A DNA stretch of 64,000 nt from Priestia megaterium (GCF_023824195.1 NZ_CP085442.1:343501-407500); one strand, 5' to 3'. Numbered from the stretch's first letter, positions 17,242 to 25,159 are shown. Notes: generated by a model not told the origin, from the sequence alone. Program-made: numbers and translations.

Positions 17242-17308
17242 CTCGTAGTCCAACTATTTACGGTAGTTCGGTAGAAACTCTTGGACCCTATTTCCAAGAC
17301 TATACGAG
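17242..17308 (-). promoter_or_regulatory. Purine riboswitch aptamer, guanine type, upstream of ade
   Basis: Read on the minus strand, P1 is CTCGTA/TACGAG, P2 is CTTGG/CCAAG, the J2/3 core is GTTTCTACC, P3 is GAACTA/TAGTT with a CCGTAAA loop, and J3/1 is GACTA. The specificity base in GACTA is C, as in B. subtilis xpt. Adenine aptamers have T there. No clear intrinsic terminator follows before ade. A stem CATTGT/ACAATG lies directly before the ade ribosome-binding site, so control may act on translation. Confidence 0.92.
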
Positions 17309-17469
17309 CTTTAGGTATTTCGATACATTCTATAGACAAATAATAAAAACGTCAATTCCTAATGAAAAAGAAAGATTTTTGGGAATATTTCATCTATGCG
17401 TATGTAAACGATTTAACTCTTATTTGCTCGCTAAAAGGTGCAGCATTCATGTATAGAAAAAAATGTAGA

Positions 17470-17501
17470 AAAAACCGTCAATGGCTATTAGTCATTGACG
17501 G
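17470..17501 (-). terminator. Terminator of yfkK
   Basis: A perfect 9-bp stem CCGTCAATG/CATTGACGG is followed by T-rich sequence on the minus strand, a few bases after the yfkK stop codon. Confidence 0.82.
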
Positions 17502-17509
17502 AGTTGTCA

Positions 17510-17737
17510 TTAAGCTTGTTTACGCAGTGTACCTAATTCTTCCGCGATCGCTTGCATTTCACTTGGGCTAAAAGAATCTTTTCTCATTACCATATCGTAT
17601 AAGTACTTTAAGTCTTCATACATTTCTTCGTCAAAAGCTTCAGCTTTAATTGCTCCGATATTTAGCATGCGCAGTTTTTCACTAATGCTATCGACCATAT
17701 GTTTAATATTCTCTGGAGATTTTACTGATAAATCCAC
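17510..17737 (-). CDS. yfkK: UPF0435 protein YfkK
   Basis: This is a small helical protein of about 75 residues containing [29 protein letters not shown] and ending [10 protein letters not shown], the signature of the UPF0435/YfkK family. The GTG at 17737 is preferred because GGAAGG lies 9 nt upstream; the ATG at 17746 directly abuts that site. The function is unknown. In B. subtilis it lies next to yfkJ, and here too it is divergent from yfkJIH. A perfect DnaA box (TTATCCACA, 17812-17820) lies alone in the divergent intergenic region. Confidence 0.87.
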   Translation of the reverse strand: MDLSVKSPENIKHMVDSISEKLRMLNIGAIKAEAFDEEMYEDLKYLYDMVMRKDSFSPSEMQAIAEELGTLRKQA

Positions 17738-17913
17738 TTTGTTCATCCTTCCAGTTGCGTTTTTTTTATTGTAACATGTTTTTATCGTGTGAACACTTTT
17801 ATGTCAGGTTCTTATCCACAGAAGAGTGGAAACGATATAAATAAAAGAAAACTATTTTTTAGTTTAAAAATGATTGTATATAATGTTTGTAATAAGGGAA
17901 AGGAGTCGAGACT

Positions 17914-18387
17914 ATGATTAACGTATTATTCGTTTGTTTGGGAAATATTTGTCGTTCACCCATGGCAGAAGCGGTCTTTAAAGATATGGTGAAGAAAAAA
18001 GGGCTAGAAGGACAAATTTACGTAGATTCTGCAGGCACAGGAGGCTGGCACAAAGGAAATCCTCCTCATGAAGGGACGCAATCTATTTTAACGAAAAACA
18101 ACATTGATTTTAAAGGGCAAACAGCAAGACAAGTGATTCAAGAGGATGTAGCTAAATTCCATTATATTATTGGAATGGATGTCGAAAATGTAGGAAATCT
18201 GAGAAGGATGGCTGGACATACTAAAACAGGTTATATTGCAAGGCTTTTGGATTTTGTGCCCGATTTACATATTGAAGATGTGCCTGATCCTTATTTCACG
18301 GGAAATTTTGACGAAGTATATGACTTAGTTCAAGAAGGATGCAAGGCTCTTTTAGACGAAATTATAGAGAAGCATTTCTCGGAATAA
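17914..18387 (+). CDS. yfkJ: Low-molecular-weight protein tyrosine phosphatase YfkJ
   Basis: This cytoplasmic phosphatase uses the active-site loop CLGNICRS, with Cys8 as nucleophile and Arg14 binding phosphate. The general acid is in DVPDPYF near the C-terminus, and SAGTGGWH is also conserved. It has 157 residues, the usual length. AAGGAG precedes the ATG. It heads a three-gene run with yfkI and yfkH, as in B. subtilis, where the operon is linked to stress. A TATAAT-like -10 lies at about 17879. Substrates are unknown. Confidence 0.94.
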   Translation: MINVLFVCLGNICRSPMAEAVFKDMVKKKGLEGQIYVDSAGTGGWHKGNPPHEGTQSILTKNNIDFKGQTARQVIQEDVAKFHYIIGMDVENVGNLRRMAGHTKTGYIARLLDFVPDLHIEDVPDPYFTGNFDEVYDLVQEGCKALLDEIIEKHFSE

Positions 18388-18426
18388 GCAATACTTAAAA
18401 AATAAAAAACGGAGGAGAAACGACAA

Positions 18427-18765
18427 ATGGGTAAACGAAATAAGCTAGTAGAAGGTATTGTCATTGGAGCAATTATAGGAGGAGCTGTTTCTTTATTTGA
18501 TAAAGAAACAAGAAGCTCTGTCATTCAAGGAAGTAAAAAACTGAAAGCCAAAACAACAACTCTTATTCAGCACCCTGAACTTGTAACGGATACTGTCAAA
18601 GAGAAATATGAAACCATCCGTACGACCATCGAGCAAGTTTCTGAAGATGTATCATTTGTAGCAGGAAAAGTAGAAAAGTTAAAAGAAACAACGCCTCAGG
18701 TGATGGAAATTGTAAACGATACAAAAGAAGCATTTGTGGAGAAGTATGGTGATGAACAAAAATAA
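18427..18765 (+). CDS. yfkI: Stress-associated YtxH-like protein YfkI
   Basis: The 112-residue protein has a Gly-rich hydrophobic N-terminus (LVEGIVIGAIIGGAVSLF) followed by a charged helical tail likely to form coiled coil. This is the architecture of YtxH-type general stress proteins. The ATG at 18427 follows GGAGGAG. It lies 39 bp after yfkJ and 14 bp before yfkH, so the three are probably one operon. The function is unknown. The name follows synteny with B. subtilis yfkJ-yfkI-yfkH rather than a known activity. Confidence 0.8.
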   Translation: MGKRNKLVEGIVIGAIIGGAVSLFDKETRSSVIQGSKKLKAKTTTLIQHPELVTDTVKEKYETIRTTIEQVSEDVSFVAGKVEKLKETTPQVMEIVNDTKEAFVEKYGDEQK

Positions 18766-18779
18766 ATAAGGAGGCACAT

Positions 18780-19619
18780 ATGGCTGGAATGTACATAAAT
18801 AACATCGTAAGGTTTGGCAAAGAACTGATGGGCCGCATTCATCGAGATGAGCTGCCCAGTTTATCAGCTGAATTGGCTTATTATTTGCTGCTCTCGCTAT
18901 TTCCTTTTTTAATTTTCTTAATTACGCTGATTGGATTTTTGCCATTGGAATCAACAGACCTGCTTGATTTGGTCGAAAATGTAGCGCCACAGCAAACGCT
19001 GCACATGATTGAAAGCAACGTTTCCCATATCATTGGTTCTCATAATGAAAAGCTATTGTCCTTTGGTATCATTGCCACGATGTGGTCTGCTTCAAATGGA
19101 ATTAATGCGATCGTAAGAGCATTTAACCGAGCGTATCACGTACAAGAAAATCGGCCTTTTTTAGTGGCGAGAGGTATGGCAGTTCTCCTTACTTTTGCGA
19201 TGATATTTGTCATTATTGTAGCGCTTTTACTTCCTGTTTTCGGTCATATGATTGGACTTTATTTATCGTCTACGTTTGGATTTTCAGAAACTTTTCTCGC
19301 TTTATGGTCTGCTTCCCGTTGGATTATCAGCGGTCTCATTTTGTTTACTGTTTTTACGGGGTTATATTACTTTGCTCCTAATAAAAAGCTGCTGATTCGA
19401 AATGTTGTAAAAGGAGCAGCTTTTGCTACGGTCGGCTGGACAGTGGTATCAATGCTATTTGCGTATTACGTAAATCATTTCAATAACTATACAGCTACAT
19501 ATGGAAGCTTGGGCGGAATTATTATCCTGCTTATTTGGCTGTATCTATCGGGCATGATTATCGTTATTGGAGGAGAAATTAACGCGATTTTCTACGACCG
19601 TCGAGTCAAATCTTCATAG
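18780..19619 (+). CDS. yfkH: YihY/BrkB family membrane protein YfkH
   Basis: This is an integral membrane protein of 279 residues with about six hydrophobic segments and the family features ELAYYLLLSLFPFLIFLI near the N-terminus, MWSASNGINAIVRAFNRAYHV, and LIWLYLSGMIIVIGGEINAIF at the end. YihY proteins were once annotated as ribonuclease BN; their function is not established. AAGGAGG precedes the ATG at 18780, 14 bp after yfkI. It is the third gene of the yfkJIH run. Confidence 0.92.
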   Translation: MAGMYINNIVRFGKELMGRIHRDELPSLSAELAYYLLLSLFPFLIFLITLIGFLPLESTDLLDLVENVAPQQTLHMIESNVSHIIGSHNEKLLSFGIIATMWSASNGINAIVRAFNRAYHVQENRPFLVARGMAVLLTFAMIFVIIVALLLPVFGHMIGLYLSSTFGFSETFLALWSASRWIISGLILFTVFTGLYYFAPNKKLLIRNVVKGAAFATVGWTVVSMLFAYYVNHFNNYTATYGSLGGIIILLIWLYLSGMIIVIGGEINAIFYDRRVKSS

Positions 19620-19688
19620 TCACAAATTGGGATGAAATCATTCGCAAGATATGAGCATACTAACAAAATGAAAGGGAGGTTTTACATC

Positions 19689-19796
19689 ATGACAAAGCAT
19701 ACAAAAAAAGACGGAAGCAATACAAAGCAAAATAAAAAGAGCCAGCCGAAGCATAAAACAAGCAACAGCCAAAATGGACAAAACGGTTACCATTAA
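19689..19796 (+). CDS. Small basic hydrophilic protein, 35 residues
   Basis: The ATG at 19689 follows AAAGGGAGG by about 9 nt. The peptide is almost entirely Lys, Asn, Gln, Ser, Thr and His, and ends QNGYH. Its composition resembles minor small acid-soluble spore proteins, but I cannot match it to a named one. It lies about 70 bp after yfkH and ends in a terminator shared with the convergent ATPase gene. The strong ribosome-binding site and terminator support a real gene. Confidence 0.62.
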   Translation: MTKHTKKDGSNTKQNKKSQPKHKTSNSQNGQNGYH

Positions 19797-19814
19797 GGCA
19801 TCGATTTCCATAAT

Positions 19815-19845
19815 AAAAAGCCTAACAAATACGTTAGGCTTTTTT
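19815..19845. terminator. Bidirectional terminator
   Basis: The stem AAAAAGCCTAAC/GTTAGGCTTTTT with a 6-nt loop lies between the convergent small gene and the ATPase gene. Confidence 0.88.
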
Positions 19846-19848
19846 GCG

Positions 19849-21768
19849 TTAAGATTTTAGCAAGCGAAGGCCGTTTAAGATAACTAAAATGGTGCTGCCT
19901 TCGTGACCTATAACACCAAATGGCATATCAAGCACTTGGAAAAAATTCGAACAAATTAATAAAAAGATGACGGCAATAGAAAAAATAACGTTTTGCTTCA
20001 CAATTGAGTTCATTCGTCTGGAAAGAGCTACTGCATCCGAAATTTTTGATAGATCATTTTTCATTAAAACGATATCCGCTGTTTCAAGTGCCACATCCGT
20101 TCCTTCTCCCATGGCTACTCCAACGTTAGCAGTAGCAAGAGCAGGTGCATCGTTAATGCCATCTCCCACCATTGAAACGGTAGGGAATTTTTCTTTTAAC
20201 GCTTTAATTTTATCTACTTTAGCTTCCGGCAAACATTCTGCAATGTATTCATCGACGGCACATTCTTTTGAAATGGCTTCGGCTGTTTTTTCGCTGTCTC
20301 CTGTAATCATGACGGTATGAATACCCTGCTCTTTAAGAGATTTAACAGCGTCTACAGCTTCTGTTCGTACAACGTCTTTTAGCGCAAGCAATCCCACAAT
20401 ACCATGCTGGTCTTTTGCGTACACAATCGTTTTTCCTTCACTGGCAAGCGTAGATGAAATCCCATTTTCAAATTCAGCTGCATCTTCTTTACCTACAAAA
20501 TCTGCTTTTCCTATCTTCCATGTATCTCCTTGAAGAGACCCAATGACACCATATCCGGGAACGTCTTCAAGTGAATCTGGCTGAACGAGCGTCAATTCCT
20601 GCTTGTTTTTCACAAAGTCAACAATGGATTGAGCAAGCGGATGATTGGACTGACGTTCAATTGATGCTATTTTAATAAGAAATTCCTGCTCGTTCATATC
20701 AGAACGTACAATGACATTTGTCACTTCTGGCTTCCCTTTTGTTAACGTTCCTGTTTTGTCAAAAGCAATTGCGCTTAAATGGCTTAATCTTTCCAAATGC
20801 ACGCCGCCTTTGAACAAAATTCCTTTTTTTGCTCCGTTTGAAATAGCAGACAGCGAAGCAGGGGTGATAGATGCAACCAGGGCGCAAGGAGACGCTACAA
20901 CTAAGAGAATCATTGCACGGTAAAATGTCTCGGTCCAGCTCCATCCAAGCACATAGTGTGGGAGAAATAGCATAACTGCCACAACCGATAGAACAATTTT
21001 TACGTATGTGCCTTCAAATCGTTCAATAAACAATTGAGAAGGAGACTTTTCACTTTGAGCCGTTTGAACAAGTTGAATGATCTTTTGAAACAGCGTCTCA
21101 GCACTTGGCTTTGTCATTTTAATGGTAATGGCGCCTTTCACATTCACCGTGCCCGCGAATACTTCATCATCGAGCTGTTTTAGTACAGGAACAGATTCCC
21201 CCGTAATAGCAGCCTGATCAATCGTTGTTTGACCAGAGACAACAATACCATCGGATGGCACTCGTTCACCCGGCTTAACTAGCAGCAAGTCTCCGATTTG
21301 TAAATCCGAAATGGATACAATTTCTTCTTGATCTCCAATCAGACGCGTTGCTTCTTGCGGCTGTAAATTCATCAAGGCGCTAATTTCTCGGTTGCTTTTA
21401 TTCATGGTGTACGTTTCTAACGCACCGCTTAATGCAAAAATGAAAATAAGCATAGCACCTTCTGTCCAGTAGCCAATTACAGCCGCTCCAATGGCTGCAA
21501 TAATCATTAACATTTCGACATTCAATTCTTTATTTTCAATCGTTTCTTCAATGCCTTCTTTTGCTTTAGCAAATCCGCCTATCACGTAAGCTAATACAAA
21601 GAGCGTAATAGATACAGCAGTATCCTGCTGTTTTGACAGCAGCCAGCCAGCTAAAATCAGCACGCCGCTTAACAGTGCAGCAATGAGTTCACCATGTGTT
21701 TTCAATACGTTGACAGCAGAAGATGTTTGAGGCGTTTGTTCTTGTTTTTTAGGTAACGCATTTTCCAT
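19849..21768 (-). CDS. zosA: Heavy-metal P1B-type ATPase, ZosA-like
   Basis: This membrane pump has the phosphorylation motif DKTGTLTKG, the TGES loop, GDGINDAPA and about eight membrane segments in 639 residues. The transmembrane metal motif is SPC (VVASPCALVASITP) rather than CPC, which is characteristic of B. subtilis ZosA, a zinc importer, and differs from CadA/CopA exporters. The N-terminus has no metal-binding CxxC domain, but HP (SNHPLAQSI) is present. The ATG at 21768 follows AGGAGG. The leader holds a hairpin at 21835-21857. I do not see the PerR box known upstream of B. subtilis zosA. It lies next to an ArsR/CDF pair, so the cluster concerns zinc or related metals. Confidence 0.8.
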   Translation of the reverse strand: MENALPKKQEQTPQTSSAVNVLKTHGELIAALLSGVLILAGWLLSKQQDTAVSITLFVLAYVIGGFAKAKEGIEETIENKELNVEMLMIIAAIGAAVIGYWTEGAMLIFIFALSGALETYTMNKSNREISALMNLQPQEATRLIGDQEEIVSISDLQIGDLLLVKPGERVPSDGIVVSGQTTIDQAAITGESVPVLKQLDDEVFAGTVNVKGAITIKMTKPSAETLFQKIIQLVQTAQSEKSPSQLFIERFEGTYVKIVLSVVAVMLFLPHYVLGWSWTETFYRAMILLVVASPCALVASITPASLSAISNGAKKGILFKGGVHLERLSHLSAIAFDKTGTLTKGKPEVTNVIVRSDMNEQEFLIKIASIERQSNHPLAQSIVDFVKNKQELTLVQPDSLEDVPGYGVIGSLQGDTWKIGKADFVGKEDAAEFENGISSTLASEGKTIVYAKDQHGIVGLLALKDVVRTEAVDAVKSLKEQGIHTVMITGDSEKTAEAISKECAVDEYIAECLPEAKVDKIKALKEKFPTVSMVGDGINDAPALATANVGVAMGEGTDVALETADIVLMKNDLSKISDAVALSRRMNSIVKQNVIFSIAVIFLLICSNFFQVLDMPFGVIGHEGSTILVILNGLRLLKS

Positions 21769-21820
21769 ACAAATCCTCCTTGAACGATAATTGAGAAGAA
21801 TAATCACAATCATTACCCCT

Positions 21821-21857
21821 AAAAAAGCACGAAAGCTGCCATCTCAGCGATAGCAGC
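21821..21857 (-). promoter_or_regulatory. Terminator-like hairpin in the ATPase leader
   Basis: On the minus strand the stem GCTGCTATC/GATGGCAGC (one G-U pair, 5-nt loop) is followed after 8 nt by TTTTTT. It lies 53-89 nt upstream of the ATPase start. It could attenuate transcription or end an upstream short RNA. Confidence 0.45.
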
Positions 21858-21952
21858 ACATTTTTTCAGTTCTTCTCTTTTAAATTGGGATATTTAGTAT
21901 AGTATAGCACGGAACAAGCAAGGAGGTAACGACTAACGCTTAAAAAATAAAA

Positions 21953-21982
21953 ACAGAATGCAGCTGGACGTCTGCATTCTGT
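21953..21982 (-). terminator. Terminator of the small BH0509-like gene
   Basis: A perfect 11-bp stem (21972-21982 with 21953-21963) is followed on the minus strand by a T-rich run just after the stop codon. Confidence 0.85.
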
Positions 21983-21992
21983 AAAAAACGTA

Positions 21993-22142
21993 CTACATAT
22001 CTAAATGCTCTTCATAATATTTATAAGCGGAAGTGTAAATGTGCTCGATATCGGCATCCGTCATGTACATTAAGGTTTCACGGTCAATCCCCTTCATTGT
22101 TTCAATAAATGTAATCATGTTTTTACGTTCTTGTCTGCTCAT
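21993..22142 (-). CDS. BH0509-type small protein, 49 residues
   Basis: The 49-residue protein begins MSRQERKNMITFIETMKGID and continues with MTDADIEHIY, the pattern of the short BH0509 proteins widespread in Bacillaceae. GAGAGGAG lies upstream of the ATG at 22142 and a strong terminator follows. The function is unknown. It lies between the ATPase gene, which has the same direction, and the divergent ArsR regulator. Confidence 0.75.
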   Translation of the reverse strand: MSRQERKNMITFIETMKGIDRETLMYMTDADIEHIYTSAYKYYEEHLDM

Positions 22143-22268
22143 TTATTATTCTCCTCTCCATCTGTTTTAATACAGTTTATTATATTTAATTGTATTATAT
22201 AACAGAAAAAGTATTTTGTGTGGATTTTTTTTAAAAATAGGCAAAAAAATTTAGAAAGACGTAAATAA

Positions 22269-22298
22269 TTGACTATATAGAAAAAAGTGTTTTATAAT
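22269..22298 (+). promoter_or_regulatory. SigA promoter of the czrA-czcD operon
   Basis: TTGACT (22269-22274), an 18-nt spacer and TATAAT (22293-22298) lie upstream of czrA. Confidence 0.82.
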
Positions 22299-22301
22299 TT
22301 A

Positions 22302-22323
22302 TATATGAACATATGCTCATATA
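22302..22323 (+). promoter_or_regulatory. ArsR/SmtB-type operator
   Basis: A 22-bp dyad has the arms TATATGA and TCATATA around CATATG, with only two asymmetric positions. It begins 4 nt after the -10 box, so a repressor bound here would block transcription. The pattern fits ArsR/SmtB sites (TGAA-CATATG-type), making autoregulation by the first gene likely. Confidence 0.8.
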
Positions 22324-22350
22324 CTTTCATATAATGAACGGAGAGATGTT

Positions 22351-22668
22351 ATGAAAAAAGATGAACATTCGTTTTTATCGCCTCAAACAGTAGAAGAAGC
22401 GTCAAGAATACTAAAAGCTATTTCAGATCCTACGAGAATGAAAATTCTTTATTTACTATTTCAAGAAGAGTGTTCAGTCGGTCATATGGTTGAAGTGCTT
22501 GGTGTTTCACAGTCAGCTATTTCACATCAGTTAACTCACTTGCGTCATTTACGTTTAGTAAAATATCGCCGTGAAGGGAATACGTATTTCTATACGTATG
22601 ATGATGAACACGTAGTTGGAATTTTGCATCAAGTGATTCAGCACGTAGAATGCGCACATAACGAATAA
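22351..22668 (+). CDS. czrA: ArsR/SmtB family metal-sensing repressor, CzrA-like
   Basis: The 105-residue winged-helix repressor shows LKAISDPTRMKILYLLFQEECSVGHM, then GVSQSAISHQLTHLRHLRLV as the recognition helix and YRREGNTYFYTYDDEHV as the wing. The C-terminal HVVGILHQVIQHVECAH contains the D/H/H residues expected of the alpha-5 zinc site of CzrA-type sensors. It would release DNA when zinc, cobalt or similar metals bind. A matching dyad overlaps the start of transcription. The next gene, a CDF exporter, lies 15 bp downstream, so it is the likely target along with the regulator itself. Confidence 0.87.
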   Translation: MKKDEHSFLSPQTVEEASRILKAISDPTRMKILYLLFQEECSVGHMVEVLGVSQSAISHQLTHLRHLRLVKYRREGNTYFYTYDDEHVVGILHQVIQHVECAHNE

Positions 22669-22683
22669 AAGGAGGGGCTTTGC

Positions 22684-23604
22684 ATGAGTCATGATCATCA
22701 TCACCATGGTCACCACCATCATTTTGATACACAGCGTGAAGGTAACAAAAAAGGCCTGCTCATTGCACTAATTATCACAGCAGGTATTATGGTTCTTGAG
22801 TTTGTTGGTGGACTTCTTACAAATAGCTTAGCGTTATTATCTGATAGCGGACATATGCTGTCTGATACAACCTCACTTGCTCTTAGCCTCGTAGCGATAT
22901 GGTTTGCTAACCGAGCTGCATCGGCTAAAAAAACGTACGGTTATTATCGGTTTGAAATATTAGCGGCTCTTTTTAACGGAGTGGCCCTGTTTATAATAGC
23001 AGGATTCATCATATATGAAGCCTATCAGCGCGTATTAGAGCCGCAGTCTGTAGCAAGCGGCAGCATGATGGTGATTGCTGCTGTTGGTTTACTTGCTAAT
23101 TTAATCAGCGCATGGTCACTTATGAGACAAGGCGATGTAAAAGGAAATGTAAATTTACGCAGCGCTTACTTACATGTATTAGGAGACGCTTTAGGGTCAA
23201 TTGGAGCTATTGTAGCGGGACTTCTTATGATGCTGTTTGGATGGTATATTGCTGATCCTATTATTTCTGTAGTTGTGTCAGTATTAATTTTAAAAAGTGC
23301 TTGGGGCGTGCTTGCTCACAGCGTTCATATTTTAATGGAAGGCTCTCCTGAAGGAGTGGATCACAGTGAAATAAAAAAACTTCTTGAAAACATTGAAGGA
23401 GTTAAAGATGTGCATGATTTACACATTTGGACGATCACTTCAGGGCTAGACTCATTGAGTTGTCATATGCGCGTAGAAGATGGAAAAGATTGTCAGTGGA
23501 TTTTGCAAAAAGCTATCGATTTAGTTCACGATCACTGCGGCATTGAGCATACGACGATTCAAATTGAAAAGTCAGCTCTTCAGCACGGGACGCTAAAAGT
23601 TTAA
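22684..23604 (+). CDS. czcD: Cation diffusion facilitator metal exporter, CzcD-like
   Basis: This six-helix membrane antiporter exports Zn2+ (and Co2+ or Cd2+) in exchange for protons. The N-terminus is a His cluster (HDHHHHGHHHHF). The metal site motifs are DSGHMLSD in TM2 and HVLGDALGS in TM5, and the C-terminal cytoplasmic domain (from about residue 215) carries VHDLHIWTITSG. Its 306 residues match CzcD. AGGAGGGG precedes the ATG, and it is co-transcribed with the ArsR repressor. The stop codon lies at the edge of a perfect 40-bp terminator palindrome shared with the convergent MFS gene. Confidence 0.92.
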   Translation: MSHDHHHHGHHHHFDTQREGNKKGLLIALIITAGIMVLEFVGGLLTNSLALLSDSGHMLSDTTSLALSLVAIWFANRAASAKKTYGYYRFEILAALFNGVALFIIAGFIIYEAYQRVLEPQSVASGSMMVIAAVGLLANLISAWSLMRQGDVKGNVNLRSAYLHVLGDALGSIGAIVAGLLMMLFGWYIADPIISVVVSVLILKSAWGVLAHSVHILMEGSPEGVDHSEIKKLLENIEGVKDVHDLHIWTITSGLDSLSCHMRVEDGKDCQWILQKAIDLVHDHCGIEHTTIQIEKSALQHGTLKV

Positions 23605-23642
23605 AAAACAAGCGAGAACTTATAAGTTCTCGCTTGTTTTTT
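23603..23642. terminator. Bidirectional terminator formed by a perfect 40-bp palindrome
   Basis: Positions 23603-23622 and 23623-23642 are exact reverse complements with no spacer. The palindrome includes the stop codon of the MFS gene and its last eight or so codons. Confidence 0.9.
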
Positions 23643-24804
23643 GCTGCATAGGAATTTTTTGTCCGAACATAAAAAGAACGATAAAAATAAGGCCAAGCAT
23701 TCCGCTAATAATATTAAAAAAGCTGACATGGTGAAAGAACTGAATAAAAGTACCGCCAATGTAAGGGCCGGCAAGGCTTCCGATACTAAAAGCAATACCG
23801 CATAGTAAATTGCCTGTAGGCAGTAAACGAGTAGGGATTAAATCTGTCATATAGCTAATTCCTAAACTAAACGTAGAACCTACAACCATGCCTGCTATAA
23901 ATAAACAAGCTACTAATGGAATAGCGGTTTCTTCTAATAAACTTGCTGTAAAAAACGTCACGGCTCCAATTGATAAAATCCATCCTAATACTAACTTCCG
24001 TCCGAATTTATCGCTCAGTATCCCAAGAGGAAGCTGAAATACAATAGCTCCAACTGCAAAGGAAGTCAGCAGCAGTGAAATAAACTCTACTTGCAAACCA
24101 ATTCGTAAACCATATACAGGAAAGCTTCCGTTCAGTGATGATTCTAAAAAACCATATCCAAAAGGCGGCAAAAAAGCAATCCAAGCATATTTAGCCGCTT
24201 TAGAAAATCGCTTAGCCGTTTCTTTTAATGAATTAACCTCAATTTCTTGTAGGGGGAATTCATTTTTTATCAAAAATAAAAATACCCACGTTATGAGGCA
24301 TAGAGCTGAAGAAATCATAAAAGGAAGTGCTTGGCTAATTTCAATTAACGGCGTCATTAAAGGACCAACAGCAAAACCAATACCAAAAAACAGCCCGTAC
24401 AATGAAATGTTTCGACCTCGTTTATCAGCAGGGGAAGATGATGTAATCCACGTTTGAGTTCCAAAGTGCAGCGCGTGATCTCCTATTCCAATAAATAAAC
24501 GGAGCACAAACCAAAAAACAACAGATTTCCACAGGGGAAACAAAGCTAAAGATACAATAACTAAAAGTCCGCCTGCTGCGATAATTGGTTTATATCCGTA
24601 TCTGCGAAGCGGCCCTTCCATAAAAGGAGAAATAAATAAAATGCCTAGGTACAATCCAGTTGCGTTTAATCCATTTATAGTAGAAGAAAGACCGTCTTTC
24701 TCAAAAATAATAGCAATTAAAGGCAGCAGCATACCTTGGCTGAATCCAGAAATGGCGACAAGGCTAACTAAAATCCAGAAACGTTGTTGATGAGTAGCAC
24801 TCAT
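23620..24804 (-). CDS. yfkF: MFS transporter YfkF
   Basis: This 12-helix major facilitator protein has 394 residues. The loop motif between helices 8 and 9 reads LGILSDKFGRKLVLG, and ISGFSQGMLLPLIAIIFEKDGLSSTINGLNATGLYLGI opens the protein. The ATG at 24804 is chosen because GAGG lies 9 nt upstream; a TTG at 24813 is too close. The substrate is unknown. The name follows synteny with the B. subtilis yfk region (yfkF, yfkE, yfkD, yfkAB all occur here). The last codons form half of the terminator palindrome shared with czcD. Confidence 0.85.
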   Translation of the reverse strand: MSATHQQRFWILVSLVAISGFSQGMLLPLIAIIFEKDGLSSTINGLNATGLYLGILFISPFMEGPLRRYGYKPIIAAGGLLVIVSLALFPLWKSVVFWFVLRLFIGIGDHALHFGTQTWITSSSPADKRGRNISLYGLFFGIGFAVGPLMTPLIEISQALPFMISSALCLITWVFLFLIKNEFPLQEIEVNSLKETAKRFSKAAKYAWIAFLPPFGYGFLESSLNGSFPVYGLRIGLQVEFISLLLTSFAVGAIVFQLPLGILSDKFGRKLVLGWILSIGAVTFFTASLLEETAIPLVACLFIAGMVVGSTFSLGISYMTDLIPTRLLPTGNLLCGIAFSIGSLAGPYIGGTFIQFFHHVSFFNIISGMLGLIFIVLFMFGQKIPMQQKTSENL

Positions 24805-24905
24805 AGCATTCAACCTCTTTTTATCTATATTTTGTCAATCCAACTGTTTAATCGTACAAGGAAAACGCTTTATTGACAAGGATGTAGACGTGCTGTGCTG
24901 TTAAT

Positions 24906-24934
24906 TTGACATCTTTTTATAAGGGAAGTAGAAT
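24906..24934 (+). promoter_or_regulatory. SigA promoter of the padC unit
   Basis: TTGACA (24906-24911), 17 nt, then TAGAAT (24929-24934). It is followed immediately by the PadR-type operator. Confidence 0.85.
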
Positions 24935-24960
24935 AAAACATGTAAATAGTTACATGTTTT
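24935..24960 (+). promoter_or_regulatory. PadR-type operator
   Basis: The perfect 11-bp inverted repeat AAAACATGTAA/TTACATGTTTT around a 4-nt centre abuts the -10 box. The core ATGT-N8-ACAT is the pattern bound by PadR, the phenolic-acid-responsive repressor of padC. No padR gene is in this window. Confidence 0.85.
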
Positions 24961-24997
24961 TATTTACAAATAAAAAGTGATCGCTAGGATACAAACA

Positions 24998-25159
24998 GTG
25001 CTTAAGAAAATAGCGACATTCACAATCAATGTCGGTACAACGATTGTCATTGGTCATACAGGAAGTGCAAAATATAAACGCTTACACGACCGCGTTTTTC
25101 TAGGCGCTGCTGTGAGACGCCCAGACAGCGTTGTGTTAGACATATACGAAGTGTTATAA
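24998..25159 (+). CDS. Small protein in the padC transcription unit
   Basis: A GTG at 24998 with AGGA about 9 nt upstream opens a 53-codon frame; an earlier GTG at 24977 lacks a site. The peptide starts with a hydrophobic stretch ([17 protein letters not shown]) and ends with a charged segment ([20 protein letters not shown]). It lies between the PadR-controlled promoter and padC, 20 bp before padC, so it would be induced together with padC. I do not recognise it. It could be a real small gene or a leader segment. Confidence 0.5.
   Translation: MLKKIATFTINVGTTIVIGHTGSAKYKRLHDRVFLGAAVRRPDSVVLDIYEVL

Noticed and set aside
17229..17571. Two plus-strand frames of 69-75 codons over the ade leader and yfkK
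   Set aside because: They overlap the purine riboswitch and the yfkK gene on the other strand and have no ribosome-binding sites.
21769..21900. PerR, Fur or Zur box upstream of the ATPase
   Set aside because: Only loose AT-rich similarity (AATGATTGTGATTATT); none matches a consensus well.
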